Positions 1-7,844 of a stretch of 17,547 nt of DNA are shown in pieces. A model generated the notes under the pieces. It was given only the letters and a program-made list of their open reading frames with translations. It had not been told where the DNA came from and did no database searches. Every line of letters begins with the position of its first letter. Position 1 is the first letter of the stretch. The stretch covers positions 1-17,547 of the forward strand of contig JAHHKH010000177.1 of NCBI GenBank assembly GCA_018679695.1, given 5' to 3'. The translations under genes and the position numbers were made by a program. Source of the stretch: Maribacter sp. Its GTDB lineage: Bacteria > Bacteroidota > Bacteroidia > Flavobacteriales > Flavobacteriaceae.

Positions 1-1065
1 CTTTTGAAGACTGGCTTTCAGTCTGCCTTAAACAGTATTTTTTCTCGGACGAGTAGTGAATTTATTTCACGATTATTCACCATAACCTTATTATGGTGTG
101 GTTCGTATTTTGTAATTGAAAGGGAAATTTCTCCGGGAGAACTTATGTCATTCTATGCTATTGTAGGATATTTCATCGGTCCTGTTGCGAACTTAATTGG
201 CGCAAACAAACAAATACAAAATGCATTTATAGCTGTAGATCGTTTATTTGAAATAATGGACTTAGAACGTGAAGACACGGAAAATAAGATAGTATTAAAG
301 AAAAAGAACATTGCTGATATTAAATTTAAGAATGTAGGCTTCAGATATGGTACTCGAGTAGAAGTCTTTAAGGACTTTAATTTGCAAATTCCAAAAGGTA
401 AAATTACAGCAATTGTTGGGGAGAGTGGCTCAGGCAAATCTACGTTAATATCCCTACTACAAAACATATACCCTATTCAAAAGGTGAATATTCTTATAGG
501 GGATTATAATTTAAAATATATAGATAATCGAAGTCTAAAGGATTTAGTGAGTGTAGTTCCTCAAAAAATTGATTTGTTTGCTGGAAATGTAATTGAGAAT
601 ATTGCAGTGGGGGAGTTCGCTCCAGATTTGGAACGTATAACCAGCATATGTAAAGCAATAGGTATTTTAGGATTTATAGAGAATTTGCCAAATGGTTTTG
701 GTACTTATTTAGGTGAAAATGGAGCTACCTTATCAGGAGGACAGAAACAACGAATAGCCATTGCCAGAGCACTGTACATGAAGCCAGAAATTTTAGTTTT
801 GGACGAGGCAACCTCCTCATTGGATAGCTCCTCAGAGAATTATATTCAAAAAACAGTGAACAACCTAAGGGAAAATAATAAAACCATAATAATAATCGCC
901 CATCGATTGAGTACGATAATCAATGCCGACAAAATAGTAGTCCTTGATAAAGGAATGGTAATTGAAGAAGGTTCGCATGTTACACTTTATGCCAAAAAAG
1001 GTCATTATTATAATTTATGGCGACAACAGATGCCGATTTTAGATTGGGAGAAGGTTATGACCTAA
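1..1065 (+). CDS. Peptide/bacteriocin-type ABC exporter, C-terminal part (5'-truncated by window edge)
   Basis: This is the 3' end of an exporter fusing a membrane domain to an ATPase. The open frame runs from base 1 without a start, so the beginning lies outside the window; the TTG at 4 is not the start. Counting from base 1, residues 1-85 resemble the last membrane helices of a type 1 exporter, and residues 105-345 form the nucleotide-binding domain. Visible motifs are Walker A GESGSGKST (K146), Q-loop Q188, signature LSGGQ (244-248), Walker B ending in D268-E269, and H-loop H301. The membrane segment reads like Bacteroidota peptidase-containing (C39) ABC transporters that cleave and export leader peptides, but any peptidase domain would lie upstream and cannot be seen. 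The gene converges on porX with only 23 bp between stop codons. ATPase identity is certain; the exported substrate is unknown. Confidence 0.93.
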   Translation, partial: LLKTGFQSALNSIFSRTSSEFISRLFTITLLWCGSYFVIEREISPGELMSFYAIVGYFIGPVANLIGANKQIQNAFIAVDRLFEIMDLEREDTENKIVLKKKNIADIKFKNVGFRYGTRVEVFKDFNLQIPKGKITAIVGESGSGKSTLISLLQNIYPIQKVNILIGDYNLKYIDNRSLKDLVSVVPQKIDLFAGNVIENIAVGEFAPDLERITSICKAIGILGFIENLPNGFGTYLGENGATLSGGQKQRIAIARALYMKPEILVLDEATSSLDSSSENYIQKTVNNLRENNKTIIIIAHRLSTIINADKIVVLDKGMVIEEGSHVTLYAKKGHYYNLWRQQMPILDWEKVMT

Positions 1066-1097
1066 ATGAGTGATATATTTGTGGATTCTTATTTAGG
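1061..1097. repeat. Inverted repeat spanning the convergent stop codons
   Basis: CCTAAAT at 1061-1067 is perfectly complementary to ATTTAGG at 1091-1097, with a 23-nt loop; two further pairs follow inside after one mismatch. The left arm contains the TAA of the ABC gene and the right arm touches the porX stop. It could be a weak bidirectional end signal, but it is AT-rich, lacks a T-tract, and may be chance. Confidence 0.3.
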
Positions 1098-2633
1098 CTC
1101 CAATACCACAAAGGGGATGATCATCTCTTCCAAAGACACCCCACCGTGTTGATAGGTATTCCGGTAATAACTCACATAATGGTTATAGTTATTGGGGTAG
1201 GCAAAGAACAGATCGTTTTTTGCAAAAATAAAGGAGCTGCTCACATTGATACTGGGTAGGTGAATATCGGCAGGGTTCCTTGCCTCCAAAACATCCTTTT
1301 TCTCATAACTCAAACTACGGCCCGTCTTGTATCGCAGGTTTAAACTGGTTTCCTTATCCCCAATTACCTTGGAGGGTTGCTTTACATTTATGGTCCCATG
1401 GTCTGTAGTGATGATCAACTTCAATCCCATTTGTTGGGCCTGTTGTATAATTTCCAACAAGGGCGAATTCTTGAACCAACTTTGAGTAAGCGAGCGATAC
1501 GCCTTGTCATTCGATGCCAATTCCTTGATGACCTCCATTTCGGTCTTGGAATGGGAGAGCATATCCACGAAATTATATACAATAACCGTTAGGTCATTGT
1601 CCTTTTGCGATTTAAAGTTTTGCGATAGTGATTTCCCTTGTTTTAGACTACTGATCTTATGATACTCCCATTTGAGATTCAACCCCAATCGTTTTAACTG
1701 TTCCCCCAAAAATTTATCCTCAAAAAGGTTTTTCCCACCTTCCTCGGTATCGTTTTTCCACCAATCGGGATATTTTTTCTCCATGGCAGAGGGCATTAAT
1801 CCTGAAAATATGGCATTCCTTGCATATTGCGTGGCCGTGGGCAGTATACTTATATAGGACTCCTCTTTGGTCTTCTTGTAGAAGGTGTTGACCGTATCCT
1901 CAAAAGCAAACCATTGGTCATATCGTAGATTATCAACCACGATCAATAGGGTGGGGGTATCAATAATTTCCGGTTTGATCCATTCCTTGAAAAGGTTATG
2001 CGACATTACCGGGGCATCATGATCACTGAACCAATCCGCATAATTTTGTTCCACGAATTTTCCAAATTGATTGTTCGCCTCTATTTTTTGGGATTCCAAA
2101 ATCTCGAACATACTACTGTCCTCGATATCCTCCAGACGCAATTCCCAATAAATCAACTTTTTATACAGATCGATCCATTCCTCATAGGAATCCACCATGG
2201 ACAAGTCCATCGCAATCTTTCGAAATTCCTGCTGGTAGTTGGCAGTCGTACGCTCAGAGACCAGTCGGGAATGATCCAAATTTTTCTTTAAGGACAACAG
2301 AATTTGATGTGGATTCACAGGCTTGATCAGGTAGTCGGCTATTTTCGAGCCTATAGCCTCTTCCATGATAAGTTCCTCTTCGCTTTTGGTAATCATGACC
2401 ACAGGAATCGAAGAGTTGAGTATATTGATTTCGTTCAAAGTTTCCAATCCCGAAAGACCGGGCATGTTTTCATCCAGAAAAATGATATCAACAGCTTGCT
2501 GCTGTATTTCCTCCAGGGCTTCCTGTCCACTTTTACAAGTAACAACCTCGTAGTTCTTTCCTTCCAGAAATATTATATGTGGTTTTAAAAGATCGATCTC
2601 ATCATCGACCCATAAGATGGTTATCTTGTTCAT
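1089..2633 (-). CDS. porX: PorX-type response regulator with PglZ/alkaline-phosphatase-like output domain (T9SS regulator)
   Basis: The 514-aa protein has a receiver domain (about 1-120) and a C-terminal PglZ domain of the alkaline phosphatase superfamily (about 220-514). Receiver residues are the acidic pair D10-D11, phosphoacceptor D54 in FLDENMPG, T82 and K104. In the output domain, D234, T268 (in PTATQYARN), D357, H361, D411-H412 and H496 match the metal-binding and nucleophile pattern of the superfamily. PorX, with the sensor kinase PorY, controls type IX secretion genes in Porphyromonas and relatives; reported phosphodiesterase activity on small oligonucleotides is known for the family, not shown here. 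The start ATG is the CAT at 2631-2633. It is divergent from the HD gene and convergent with the ABC gene. Catalytic residues look intact, so it is probably functional. Confidence 0.93.
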   Translation of the reverse strand: MNKITILWVDDEIDLLKPHIIFLEGKNYEVVTCKSGQEALEEIQQQAVDIIFLDENMPGLSGLETLNEINILNSSIPVVMITKSEEELIMEEAIGSKIADYLIKPVNPHQILLSLKKNLDHSRLVSERTTANYQQEFRKIAMDLSMVDSYEEWIDLYKKLIYWELRLEDIEDSSMFEILESQKIEANNQFGKFVEQNYADWFSDHDAPVMSHNLFKEWIKPEIIDTPTLLIVVDNLRYDQWFAFEDTVNTFYKKTKEESYISILPTATQYARNAIFSGLMPSAMEKKYPDWWKNDTEEGGKNLFEDKFLGEQLKRLGLNLKWEYHKISSLKQGKSLSQNFKSQKDNDLTVIVYNFVDMLSHSKTEMEVIKELASNDKAYRSLTQSWFKNSPLLEIIQQAQQMGLKLIITTDHGTINVKQPSKVIGDKETSLNLRYKTGRSLSYEKKDVLEARNPADIHLPSINVSSSFIFAKNDLFFAYPNNYNHYVSYYRNTYQHGGVSLEEMIIPFVVLEPK

Positions 2634-2690
2634 ATTGGTGAAACGGTATTTGATAAAGTGTGCAAGACGTATATAAGATGTGTAGCTGAA

Positions 2691-2710
2691 CCTACTTACC
2701 GGCAGGCAGG
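2691..2710. repeat. Degenerate REP-like palindrome
   Basis: The 20 bases CCTACTTACCGGCAGGCAGG form an imperfect palindrome centred on CCGG, with seven Watson-Crick pairs, one G-U pair and two mismatches. The right half is a repeated GGCAGG unit. It is much more GC-rich than its surroundings. It resembles short dispersed palindromes of flavobacterial genomes, an impression from memory; copy number cannot be tested from one window. Confidence 0.35.
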
Positions 2711-2718
2711 CTAACCCT

Positions 2719-2737
2719 GACCCTTGGTGTCAAGGTC
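2719..2737. promoter_or_regulatory. Short inverted repeat in the porX/HD divergent region
   Basis: CCTTG (2722-2726) and CAAGG (2731-2735) pair around a GTGT loop, extended by AT and GC pairs after one bulged base. It lies 15 bp before the promoter element of the HD gene, so it could be an operator or a weak hairpin. Nothing else supports a function. Confidence 0.25.
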
Positions 2738-2751
2738 TCATTTCAATTGCA

Positions 2752-2759
2752 TAACTTTG
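2752..2759 (+). promoter_or_regulatory. Bacteroidota -7 promoter element for the HD gene
   Basis: TAACTTTG matches the consensus TAnnTTTG exactly, 24 bp before the start codon at 2784. The best upstream TTG (2724-2726) is 25 bp away, longer than the usual 17-23, so the -33 part is weak. Confidence 0.55.
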
Positions 2760-2783
2760 ATTTTTATTAAATAATAGGCCATT

Positions 2784-4013
2784 TTGACAAATTCAAACAA
2801 GCTTAAGATTTTCAATGATCCAATTTACGGATTTATTAGAATTCCCAGTGCACTCATATTTAATCTGATTGAGGATCCCTACTTCCAAAGATTACGTAGA
2901 ATTTCCCAAATGGGTTTGTCGTATTTGGTATATCCAGGAGCCCATCACACCCGTTTTCATCACGCGTTGGGAAGCATGCATTTAATGCAACAGGCCATAC
3001 AAGTACTTCGTTTCAAGCGCGTTGCGATCTCCAAGGAGGAGGAAGAAGGTTTGCTTATTGCCATTTTATTACACGATATTGGCCACGGCCCATTTTCACA
3101 TGCCATGGAAAATAGTATCGTTGAAGGGATTTCACATGAGCACATATCGCTATTGTTCATGGAAGAACTCAACCGAAGGTTTAACGGAAGTTTAACGCTT
3201 GCCATTGAAATCTTCCAAGGGGAATGCCCTAAAAAGTTCTTAAACCAGCTTGTTTCGAGCCAATTGGATATGGATCGTTTGGATTATTTAAAAAGGGATA
3301 GCTTTTATACAGGTGTGGCCGAAGGCAATATCAATGCTGAACGTCTGATAACCATGCTCAATGTGGTAAACAATGAATTGGTAGTTGAAGAAAAAGGAAT
3401 CTACTCTATCGAGAAATTTCTAATGGCAAGGCGGTTTATGTACTGGCAAGTGTATCTGCACAAAACAGGATTGGTGGCAGAGCAATTATTGATCCGTATT
3501 TTGAAAAGGGCAAGACAATTAGTCGTAAAAGGCCTTTTGTTGGATTGCAGTGAACCGCTATTGTTCTTTATGGAAAACAAAATAGGAAAGCCCCATTTCA
3601 ATACGGCAACCTTGGATAAATTCGCCCAACTTGATGATACCGATATTCTCGCAGCCATAAAGAATTGGCAATATCATGATGATTTTGTACTTGCAAAACT
3701 CTGTGAAATGATAATCCATAGAAAGTTGCTTACTATAAAAATGAAGAGCAAACCAATAGCCATTTCCAGGTTTGAGGAAGAATTCAAGGCTTTCAAAAAC
3801 CTACACGGCCTTTCAAATGAAGAAACCGGTTTTTTCGTGTTTAAAGGTGAGGTAACGAATAGGGCCTATAATCTTGAAAAGCAAAATATAAATATTTTAG
3901 GAAAGGACGGTAAACTCAAGGACGCTGCCAAAGCATCTGACCACTTGAATTTGAAGACCTTATCTAAAAAGGTGACCAAATACTATATCTGTTATCCCAA
4001 AGAATCCGTTTAA
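2784..4013 (+). CDS. HD-domain phosphohydrolase (SAMHD1/dGTPase-like superfamily)
   Basis: This 409-aa soluble protein belongs to the HD metal-dependent phosphohydrolases. The metal-binding signature is visible: H59/H60 in TRFHHALGSMH, H97-D98 in LLHDIGHGPFSH, and a downstream aspartate in LDMDRLDYLKRD (162-172). This order matches proteins related to SAMHD1 and dNTP triphosphohydrolases, but the substrate is unknown and could be a nucleotide or another phosphate ester. The start is TTG at 2784: an in-frame TAG at 2775 rules out extension, no ATG is near, and the N-terminus (NKLKIFNDPIYGF) begins right after it and resembles that of homologues. A TAnnTTTG element sits 24 bp upstream. It is followed closely by lpxD, whose promoter element lies in the short gap. 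Confidence 0.88.
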   Translation: MTNSNKLKIFNDPIYGFIRIPSALIFNLIEDPYFQRLRRISQMGLSYLVYPGAHHTRFHHALGSMHLMQQAIQVLRFKRVAISKEEEEGLLIAILLHDIGHGPFSHAMENSIVEGISHEHISLLFMEELNRRFNGSLTLAIEIFQGECPKKFLNQLVSSQLDMDRLDYLKRDSFYTGVAEGNINAERLITMLNVVNNELVVEEKGIYSIEKFLMARRFMYWQVYLHKTGLVAEQLLIRILKRARQLVVKGLLLDCSEPLLFFMENKIGKPHFNTATLDKFAQLDDTDILAAIKNWQYHDDFVLAKLCEMIIHRKLLTIKMKSKPIAISRFEEEFKAFKNLHGLSNEETGFFVFKGEVTNRAYNLEKQNINILGKDGKLKDAAKASDHLNLKTLSKKVTKYYICYPKESV

Positions 4014-4023
4014 CTATTTTTCT

Positions 4024-4031
4024 TACTTTTG
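4024..4031 (+). promoter_or_regulatory. Putative -7 promoter element directly before lpxD
   Basis: TACTTTTG matches TAnnTTTG exactly and ends 5 bp before the ATG at 4037, so a transcript from it would be leaderless or nearly so. No clear TTG is found at -33. It may supplement read-through from the HD gene. Confidence 0.45.
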
Positions 4032-4036
4032 TGCCC

Positions 4037-5071
4037 ATGGAATTTACAGCAGGTCAGATTGCAGGCATTTTGGAGGGCGAAGTCGATGGAAATCCAGAGA
4101 TAGCAGTCCATAAACTTGCTAAGATTGAAGAGGGCGAAAGCGGTTCCCTAACCTTTTTGGCGAACCCAAAATATACTTCTTTTATATACACCACAAAAGC
4201 CTCGATCACTATTGTAAATAAAGACTTTGTACCTGAACAGGATATTACCACGACAATGATCAAGGTCGATGATGCCTATGAATCATTTTCAAAAATATTG
4301 GAATACTACAATCAGGTTAAAAACAATAAGGTAGGTATTGAATCCCCTGTTTACACCTCTGATGACGCTGCTTACGGTGAAAACTTCTATTTGGGAGCAT
4401 TTTCATATTTGGGGAGTAATGTCAGTATTGGTGATAATGTGAAAATATACCCCAATGTATACATAGGGGATAATGTGACAATAGATGATGATGTCATCAT
4501 TTTTGCTGGAGCCAAGATTTATTCCGAAACCGTGATCGGCAAAAGCTGTATGATCCATAGTGGTGCTGTTATCGGGGCAGATGGTTTTGGTTATTCCCCG
4601 AATAAGAACGGTGAATTCAGTAAAGTTCCACAAACCGGAAATGTAATTTTGGAGGACAATGTGGATATTGGAGCAGGAACAACGATTGATAGGGCAACCT
4701 TAGGATCTACAATTTTACGTAGGGGGGTTAAGCTCGACAATCAAATTCAGATTGCCCATAATGTTGAAATTGGTGAACATACGGTGATTGCGGCACAAAC
4801 GGGTATTGCAGGGTCCACCAAAATAGGTAAAAGATGCATGATAGGGGGGCAAGTAGGTATTGTGGGCCACATAACCATTGGCGATAATGTGAAAATACAA
4901 GCCCAATCGGGTATCATAAGAAACATAAAGGATAATGAAGTGCTACAAGGCTCACCAGCACTTACTTATGGTGATTACAACAAGTCATATGTTCATTTTA
5001 AGAACTTACCAAAGCTTGTAAACAAAATAGACAAACTGGAAAAAAGAATTGACAGTGACCAAAACAAATAA
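4037..5071 (+). CDS. lpxD: UDP-3-O-(3-hydroxyacyl)glucosamine N-acyltransferase
   Basis: LpxD transfers a second 3-hydroxyacyl chain from acyl-ACP to the 2-amino group of UDP-3-O-acyl-glucosamine, the third step of lipid A synthesis. The 344-aa protein has an N-terminal uridine-binding domain (about 1-100), a left-handed beta-helix of hexapeptide repeats (about 100-300) and a short C-terminal helix. The catalytic histidine is H241 in QIQIAHNVEIG, and the GADGFGY motif at 181-187 is intact. Length is normal for the family. ATG at 4037 is chosen over the in-frame GTG at 4031 because GTG overlaps the promoter element and adds only two residues. The 3' end overlaps lpxC-fabZ by 23 bp. A divergent LpxD-like paralogue lies at the other end of the same cluster. 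Confidence 0.95.
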   Translation: MEFTAGQIAGILEGEVDGNPEIAVHKLAKIEEGESGSLTFLANPKYTSFIYTTKASITIVNKDFVPEQDITTTMIKVDDAYESFSKILEYYNQVKNNKVGIESPVYTSDDAAYGENFYLGAFSYLGSNVSIGDNVKIYPNVYIGDNVTIDDDVIIFAGAKIYSETVIGKSCMIHSGAVIGADGFGYSPNKNGEFSKVPQTGNVILEDNVDIGAGTTIDRATLGSTILRRGVKLDNQIQIAHNVEIGEHTVIAAQTGIAGSTKIGKRCMIGGQVGIVGHITIGDNVKIQAQSGIIRNIKDNEVLQGSPALTYGDYNKSYVHFKNLPKLVNKIDKLEKRIDSDQNK

Positions 5072-6455
5072 TAAGCAAAGAACCATTGCAAAAGCGGTTA
5101 CACTCAAGGGTGTAGGCTTACATACTGGTGAAAATGTAACATTACGGTTTGTTCCAGCGGAAGTAAACCACGGGTATGCTTTTAAGCGGGTCGATTTAGA
5201 AGGGGAACCTGTAATAGAAGCCGATGCCAATTATGTCGTGAATACCCAACGTGGGACGAATTTAGAGAAACGAGGGGTTAAAATCCAAACTTCGGAGCAT
5301 GTATTGGCCGCGTTGGTAGGGATGGGAATTGACAATATTATAATAGAATTGGATTCCCCAGAGCCACCTATAATGGATGGCTCTTCAAAGTTTTTTGTTG
5401 AAGCTTTGGAAAAAGCCGGGATAGTGGAGCAAGATGTTGAACGTGAGGAATATATTGTCAAGGAAGTTATTTCATATAAGGACGAGGCGACCGGCAGCGA
5501 GTTGACCGTAATTCCAGCAGATACATATCAAGTTACCGCTATGGTCGATTTTGGGACCAAGGTTCTGGGTACGCAAAATGCCACCTTGGAACGTATTTCC
5601 GATTTCAAAACCGAAATTGCGGATGCCCGCACATTCAGTTTCTTACATGAATTGGAAATGTTATTGGAAAATGGATTGATACAGGGAGGCGACTTGAACA
5701 ATGCCATCGTATATGTTGATAAGGAAATTTCCGAGGAAACCATGCGGAAACTTGAGAAGGCATTTAAAAAGAAAAAACTATCGGTTAAGCCAAATGGAAT
5801 ATTGGATAATCTAACCTTGCATCAACCCAATGAAGCTGCCCGTCACAAATTATTGGACGTAGTTGGCGATTTGGCCTTAATAGGTACTGGGATTAGAGGT
5901 AAGGTTATTGCCAACAAACCTGGGCATTTTGTCAACACCCAGTTCGCCAAGAAATTGGCCAAGATCATTAAACTGGAAAAACGCAATAATGTTCCAAAAT
6001 ATGATTTGAGCCTGCCGCCATTGATGGACATACATCAAATCATGGCCATGCTTCCGCATAGACCTCCGTTCTTATTAATAGACAGGATTTTGGAACTTTC
6101 TGATAAGCATGTCGTGGGTATGAAGAATGTGACAATGAACGAACCGTTCTTTGTTGGTCATTTTCCCGGAGCTCCCGTTATGCCTGGAGTACTGCAGGTA
6201 GAAGCGATGGCGCAGACCGGTGGTATCCTGGTATTGAGTACGGTTCCAGATCCAGAAAATTATCTTACCCTGTTCATGAAAATAGACAAGGTTAAATTTA
6301 AGCAACAAGTATTGCCAGGGGATACCTTGATTTTTCATTGTAGCCTTATTTCTCCTATTCGAAGGGGTATTTGCCATATGCAGGCCTATGCCTATGCAAA
6401 TGATAAACTGGTAAGTGAGGCAGAGATGATGGCCCAAATCGTTAAAAGAACATAA
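5049..6455 (+). CDS. lpxC-fabZ: Bifunctional UDP-3-O-acyl-N-acetylglucosamine deacetylase / 3-hydroxyacyl-ACP dehydratase
   Basis: One 468-aa chain joins two enzymes, a fusion usual in Bacteroidota. Residues 1-305 are LpxC, the zinc deacetylase that commits to lipid A. Visible residues are E83-H84 in SEHVLAAL, the zinc ligands H266 and D270 in RHKLLD, and H293 in KPGHF. Residues 320-468 are FabZ, which dehydrates 3-hydroxyacyl-ACP; H371 in GHFPGAPVMPG and E385 in QVEAMAQ are the catalytic pair. The fusion couples the two users of 3-hydroxyacyl-ACP in a fixed ratio. The start is uncertain: TTG at 5049 or GTG at 5055, with no ATG near the beginning of the LpxC domain. Either one overlaps lpxD, suggesting translational coupling. 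LpxA follows after one base. Confidence 0.95.
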   Translation: MTVTKTNNKQRTIAKAVTLKGVGLHTGENVTLRFVPAEVNHGYAFKRVDLEGEPVIEADANYVVNTQRGTNLEKRGVKIQTSEHVLAALVGMGIDNIIIELDSPEPPIMDGSSKFFVEALEKAGIVEQDVEREEYIVKEVISYKDEATGSELTVIPADTYQVTAMVDFGTKVLGTQNATLERISDFKTEIADARTFSFLHELEMLLENGLIQGGDLNNAIVYVDKEISEETMRKLEKAFKKKKLSVKPNGILDNLTLHQPNEAARHKLLDVVGDLALIGTGIRGKVIANKPGHFVNTQFAKKLAKIIKLEKRNNVPKYDLSLPPLMDIHQIMAMLPHRPPFLLIDRILELSDKHVVGMKNVTMNEPFFVGHFPGAPVMPGVLQVEAMAQTGGILVLSTVPDPENYLTLFMKIDKVKFKQQVLPGDTLIFHCSLISPIRRGICHMQAYAYANDKLVSEAEMMAQIVKRT

Positions 6456-6456
6456 C

Positions 6457-7242
6457 ATGAATCAACCCCTTGCCTATATTCACCCCGGTGCAAAAATTGC
6501 TAAAAATGTGGTCGTTGAGCCGTTTACCACAATTCATAATAACGTTGTTATTGGCGATGGTACCTGGATTGGTTCCAATGTAACCATAATGGAAGGTGCC
6601 AGAATTGGAAAGAACTGCAACATTTTTCCAGGAGCGGTAATATCAGCCCCACCACAGGATTTAAAATATGATGGTGAGGAGACTACGGTAACCATTGGCA
6701 ATAATACCACCATTCGTGAATGTGCAACGATTCATAAGGGCACTTCCGATAGGATGAAAACCATAATCGGGAAAAATTGTTTAATAATGGCCTATTGCCA
6801 TGTTGCCCATGATTGCTTGGTTGGTAACAATTGTATTTTCTCCAACAATTCTACCTTGGCCGGTCATGTTACCATTGGTGACAATGTGATATTGGCTGGA
6901 TTGGTTGCAGTACATCAATTTGTATCCATTGGAAGTCATGCTTTCGTTACAGGTGGTTCATTGGTACGCAAGGATGTACCCCCATATGTTAAAGCAGCTC
7001 GTGAGCCCTTATCCTATGTAGGTATCAATTCAGTAGGATTAAGAAGAAGGGGGTATAGCTCTGATAAAATCAGGGAGATACAAAATATTTACCGCATACT
7101 TTATCAGAAGAATTATAACAATACCCAAGCGGTTCAAATTATTGAGGCCGAAATGGAGGCAACCCCTGAAAGGGATGAGATCCTGCAGTTTATTAGGGAT
7201 TCACAAAGAGGTATTATGAAAGGATATTTTAGCACTAATTAA
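6457..7242 (+). CDS. lpxA: UDP-N-acetylglucosamine O-acyltransferase
   Basis: LpxA starts lipid A synthesis by moving a 3-hydroxyacyl chain from ACP to the 3-OH of UDP-GlcNAc in the cytoplasm; it works as a trimer. The 261-aa protein has hexapeptide repeats forming a left-handed beta-helix (about 1-185) and a helical C-terminal domain (about 190-261). Catalytic H118 lies in YCHVAHD, and H153 in AVHQF is conserved. Aligned without gaps to E. coli LpxA from memory, the acyl-length ruler position (E. coli G173) is G166 here, which fits a C14 or longer acyl chain; the chain used is inference. The ATG lies one base after the lpxC-fabZ stop, and efp follows after 8 bp, so these genes form one transcript. 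Confidence 0.96.
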   Translation: MNQPLAYIHPGAKIAKNVVVEPFTTIHNNVVIGDGTWIGSNVTIMEGARIGKNCNIFPGAVISAPPQDLKYDGEETTVTIGNNTTIRECATIHKGTSDRMKTIIGKNCLIMAYCHVAHDCLVGNNCIFSNNSTLAGHVTIGDNVILAGLVAVHQFVSIGSHAFVTGGSLVRKDVPPYVKAAREPLSYVGINSVGLRRRGYSSDKIREIQNIYRILYQKNYNNTQAVQIIEAEMEATPERDEILQFIRDSQRGIMKGYFSTN

Positions 7243-7250
7243 ATTACAAT

Positions 7251-7817
7251 ATGGCATCTACATCCGATATTAGAAAAGGCTTATGCATTAAGTACAATAA
7301 TGATATTTATAAGATAATTGAGTTTTTACATGTAAAACCGGGCAAAGGACCAGCATTCGTTAGAACAAAATTGAAAAGTGTTACCACTGGCAAGGTAATT
7401 GACAATACATTTTCGGCAGGTCATAAGATTGAAGATGTGCGCGTTGAAACCCGTTCCTATCAATTTTTATATGCCGATGGTGATACCTACCATTTTATGA
7501 ATACTGATGATTACAATCAGATATCTTTACAAAAAAGTTCATTGGATGCCCCTGATTTATTGAAAGAGGGTGAAATTGTCACCATACTGTTCAATACCGA
7601 GGACAGCATGCCATTGTCGGTTGATATGCCAGCCAGTGTTGTACTTGAAGTTACGCATGCCGAACCCGGTGTAAAGGGCAATACAGCTACCAATGCGACA
7701 AAGCCAGCTAAGGTTGAAACCGGTGCAAGGGTAAACGTCCCTCTTTTTATTAACGAAGGGGATAAAATTAAGATCGATACTGAAAAGGGCAACTATATGG
7801 AAAGGGTGAAAGATTAA
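7251..7817 (+). CDS. efp: Elongation factor P
   Basis: EF-P enters the ribosomal E site and helps form peptide bonds at polyproline stretches. The 188-aa protein has the expected three small beta-barrel domains: KOW-like (1-65), a central OB fold and a C-terminal OB fold ending in IKIDTEKGNYMERVKD. The loop that reaches the peptidyl-transferase centre reads HVKPGKGPAFVR, with K32 at the position modified in many bacteria. No EpmA or EpmB gene is seen in the window, so whether K32 is modified is unknown. It is embedded between lpxA and the second LpxD-like gene, with gaps of 8 and 27 bp, and is probably cotranscribed with them. Confidence 0.97.
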   Translation: MASTSDIRKGLCIKYNNDIYKIIEFLHVKPGKGPAFVRTKLKSVTTGKVIDNTFSAGHKIEDVRVETRSYQFLYADGDTYHFMNTDDYNQISLQKSSLDAPDLLKEGEIVTILFNTEDSMPLSVDMPASVVLEVTHAEPGVKGNTATNATKPAKVETGARVNVPLFINEGDKIKIDTEKGNYMERVKD

Positions 7818-7844
7818 CTCCTTTATTCAATACCCCATAATATC

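Noticed and set aside
4..6. TTG as start of the ABC gene
   Set aside because: The frame is open to base 1 and the protein begins in the middle of a membrane domain, so the gene is cut by the window edge.
153..467. Minus-strand open frame inside the ABC gene
   Set aside because: It lies opposite conserved ATPase coding sequence and resembles no protein; it is a shadow of the real frame.
1066..1152. Short ATG frame directly after the ABC stop
   Set aside because: It is 28 codons long, overlaps the 3' end of porX and shows no conserved feature.
1998..2588. Plus-strand open frames opposite porX
   Set aside because: porX shows continuous conserved receiver and PglZ motifs on the minus strand; the plus-strand frames have no recognisable domain.
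4031..4033. GTG as lpxD start
   Set aside because: It overlaps the last base of the -7 element; ATG at 4037 gives the usual LpxD N-terminus.
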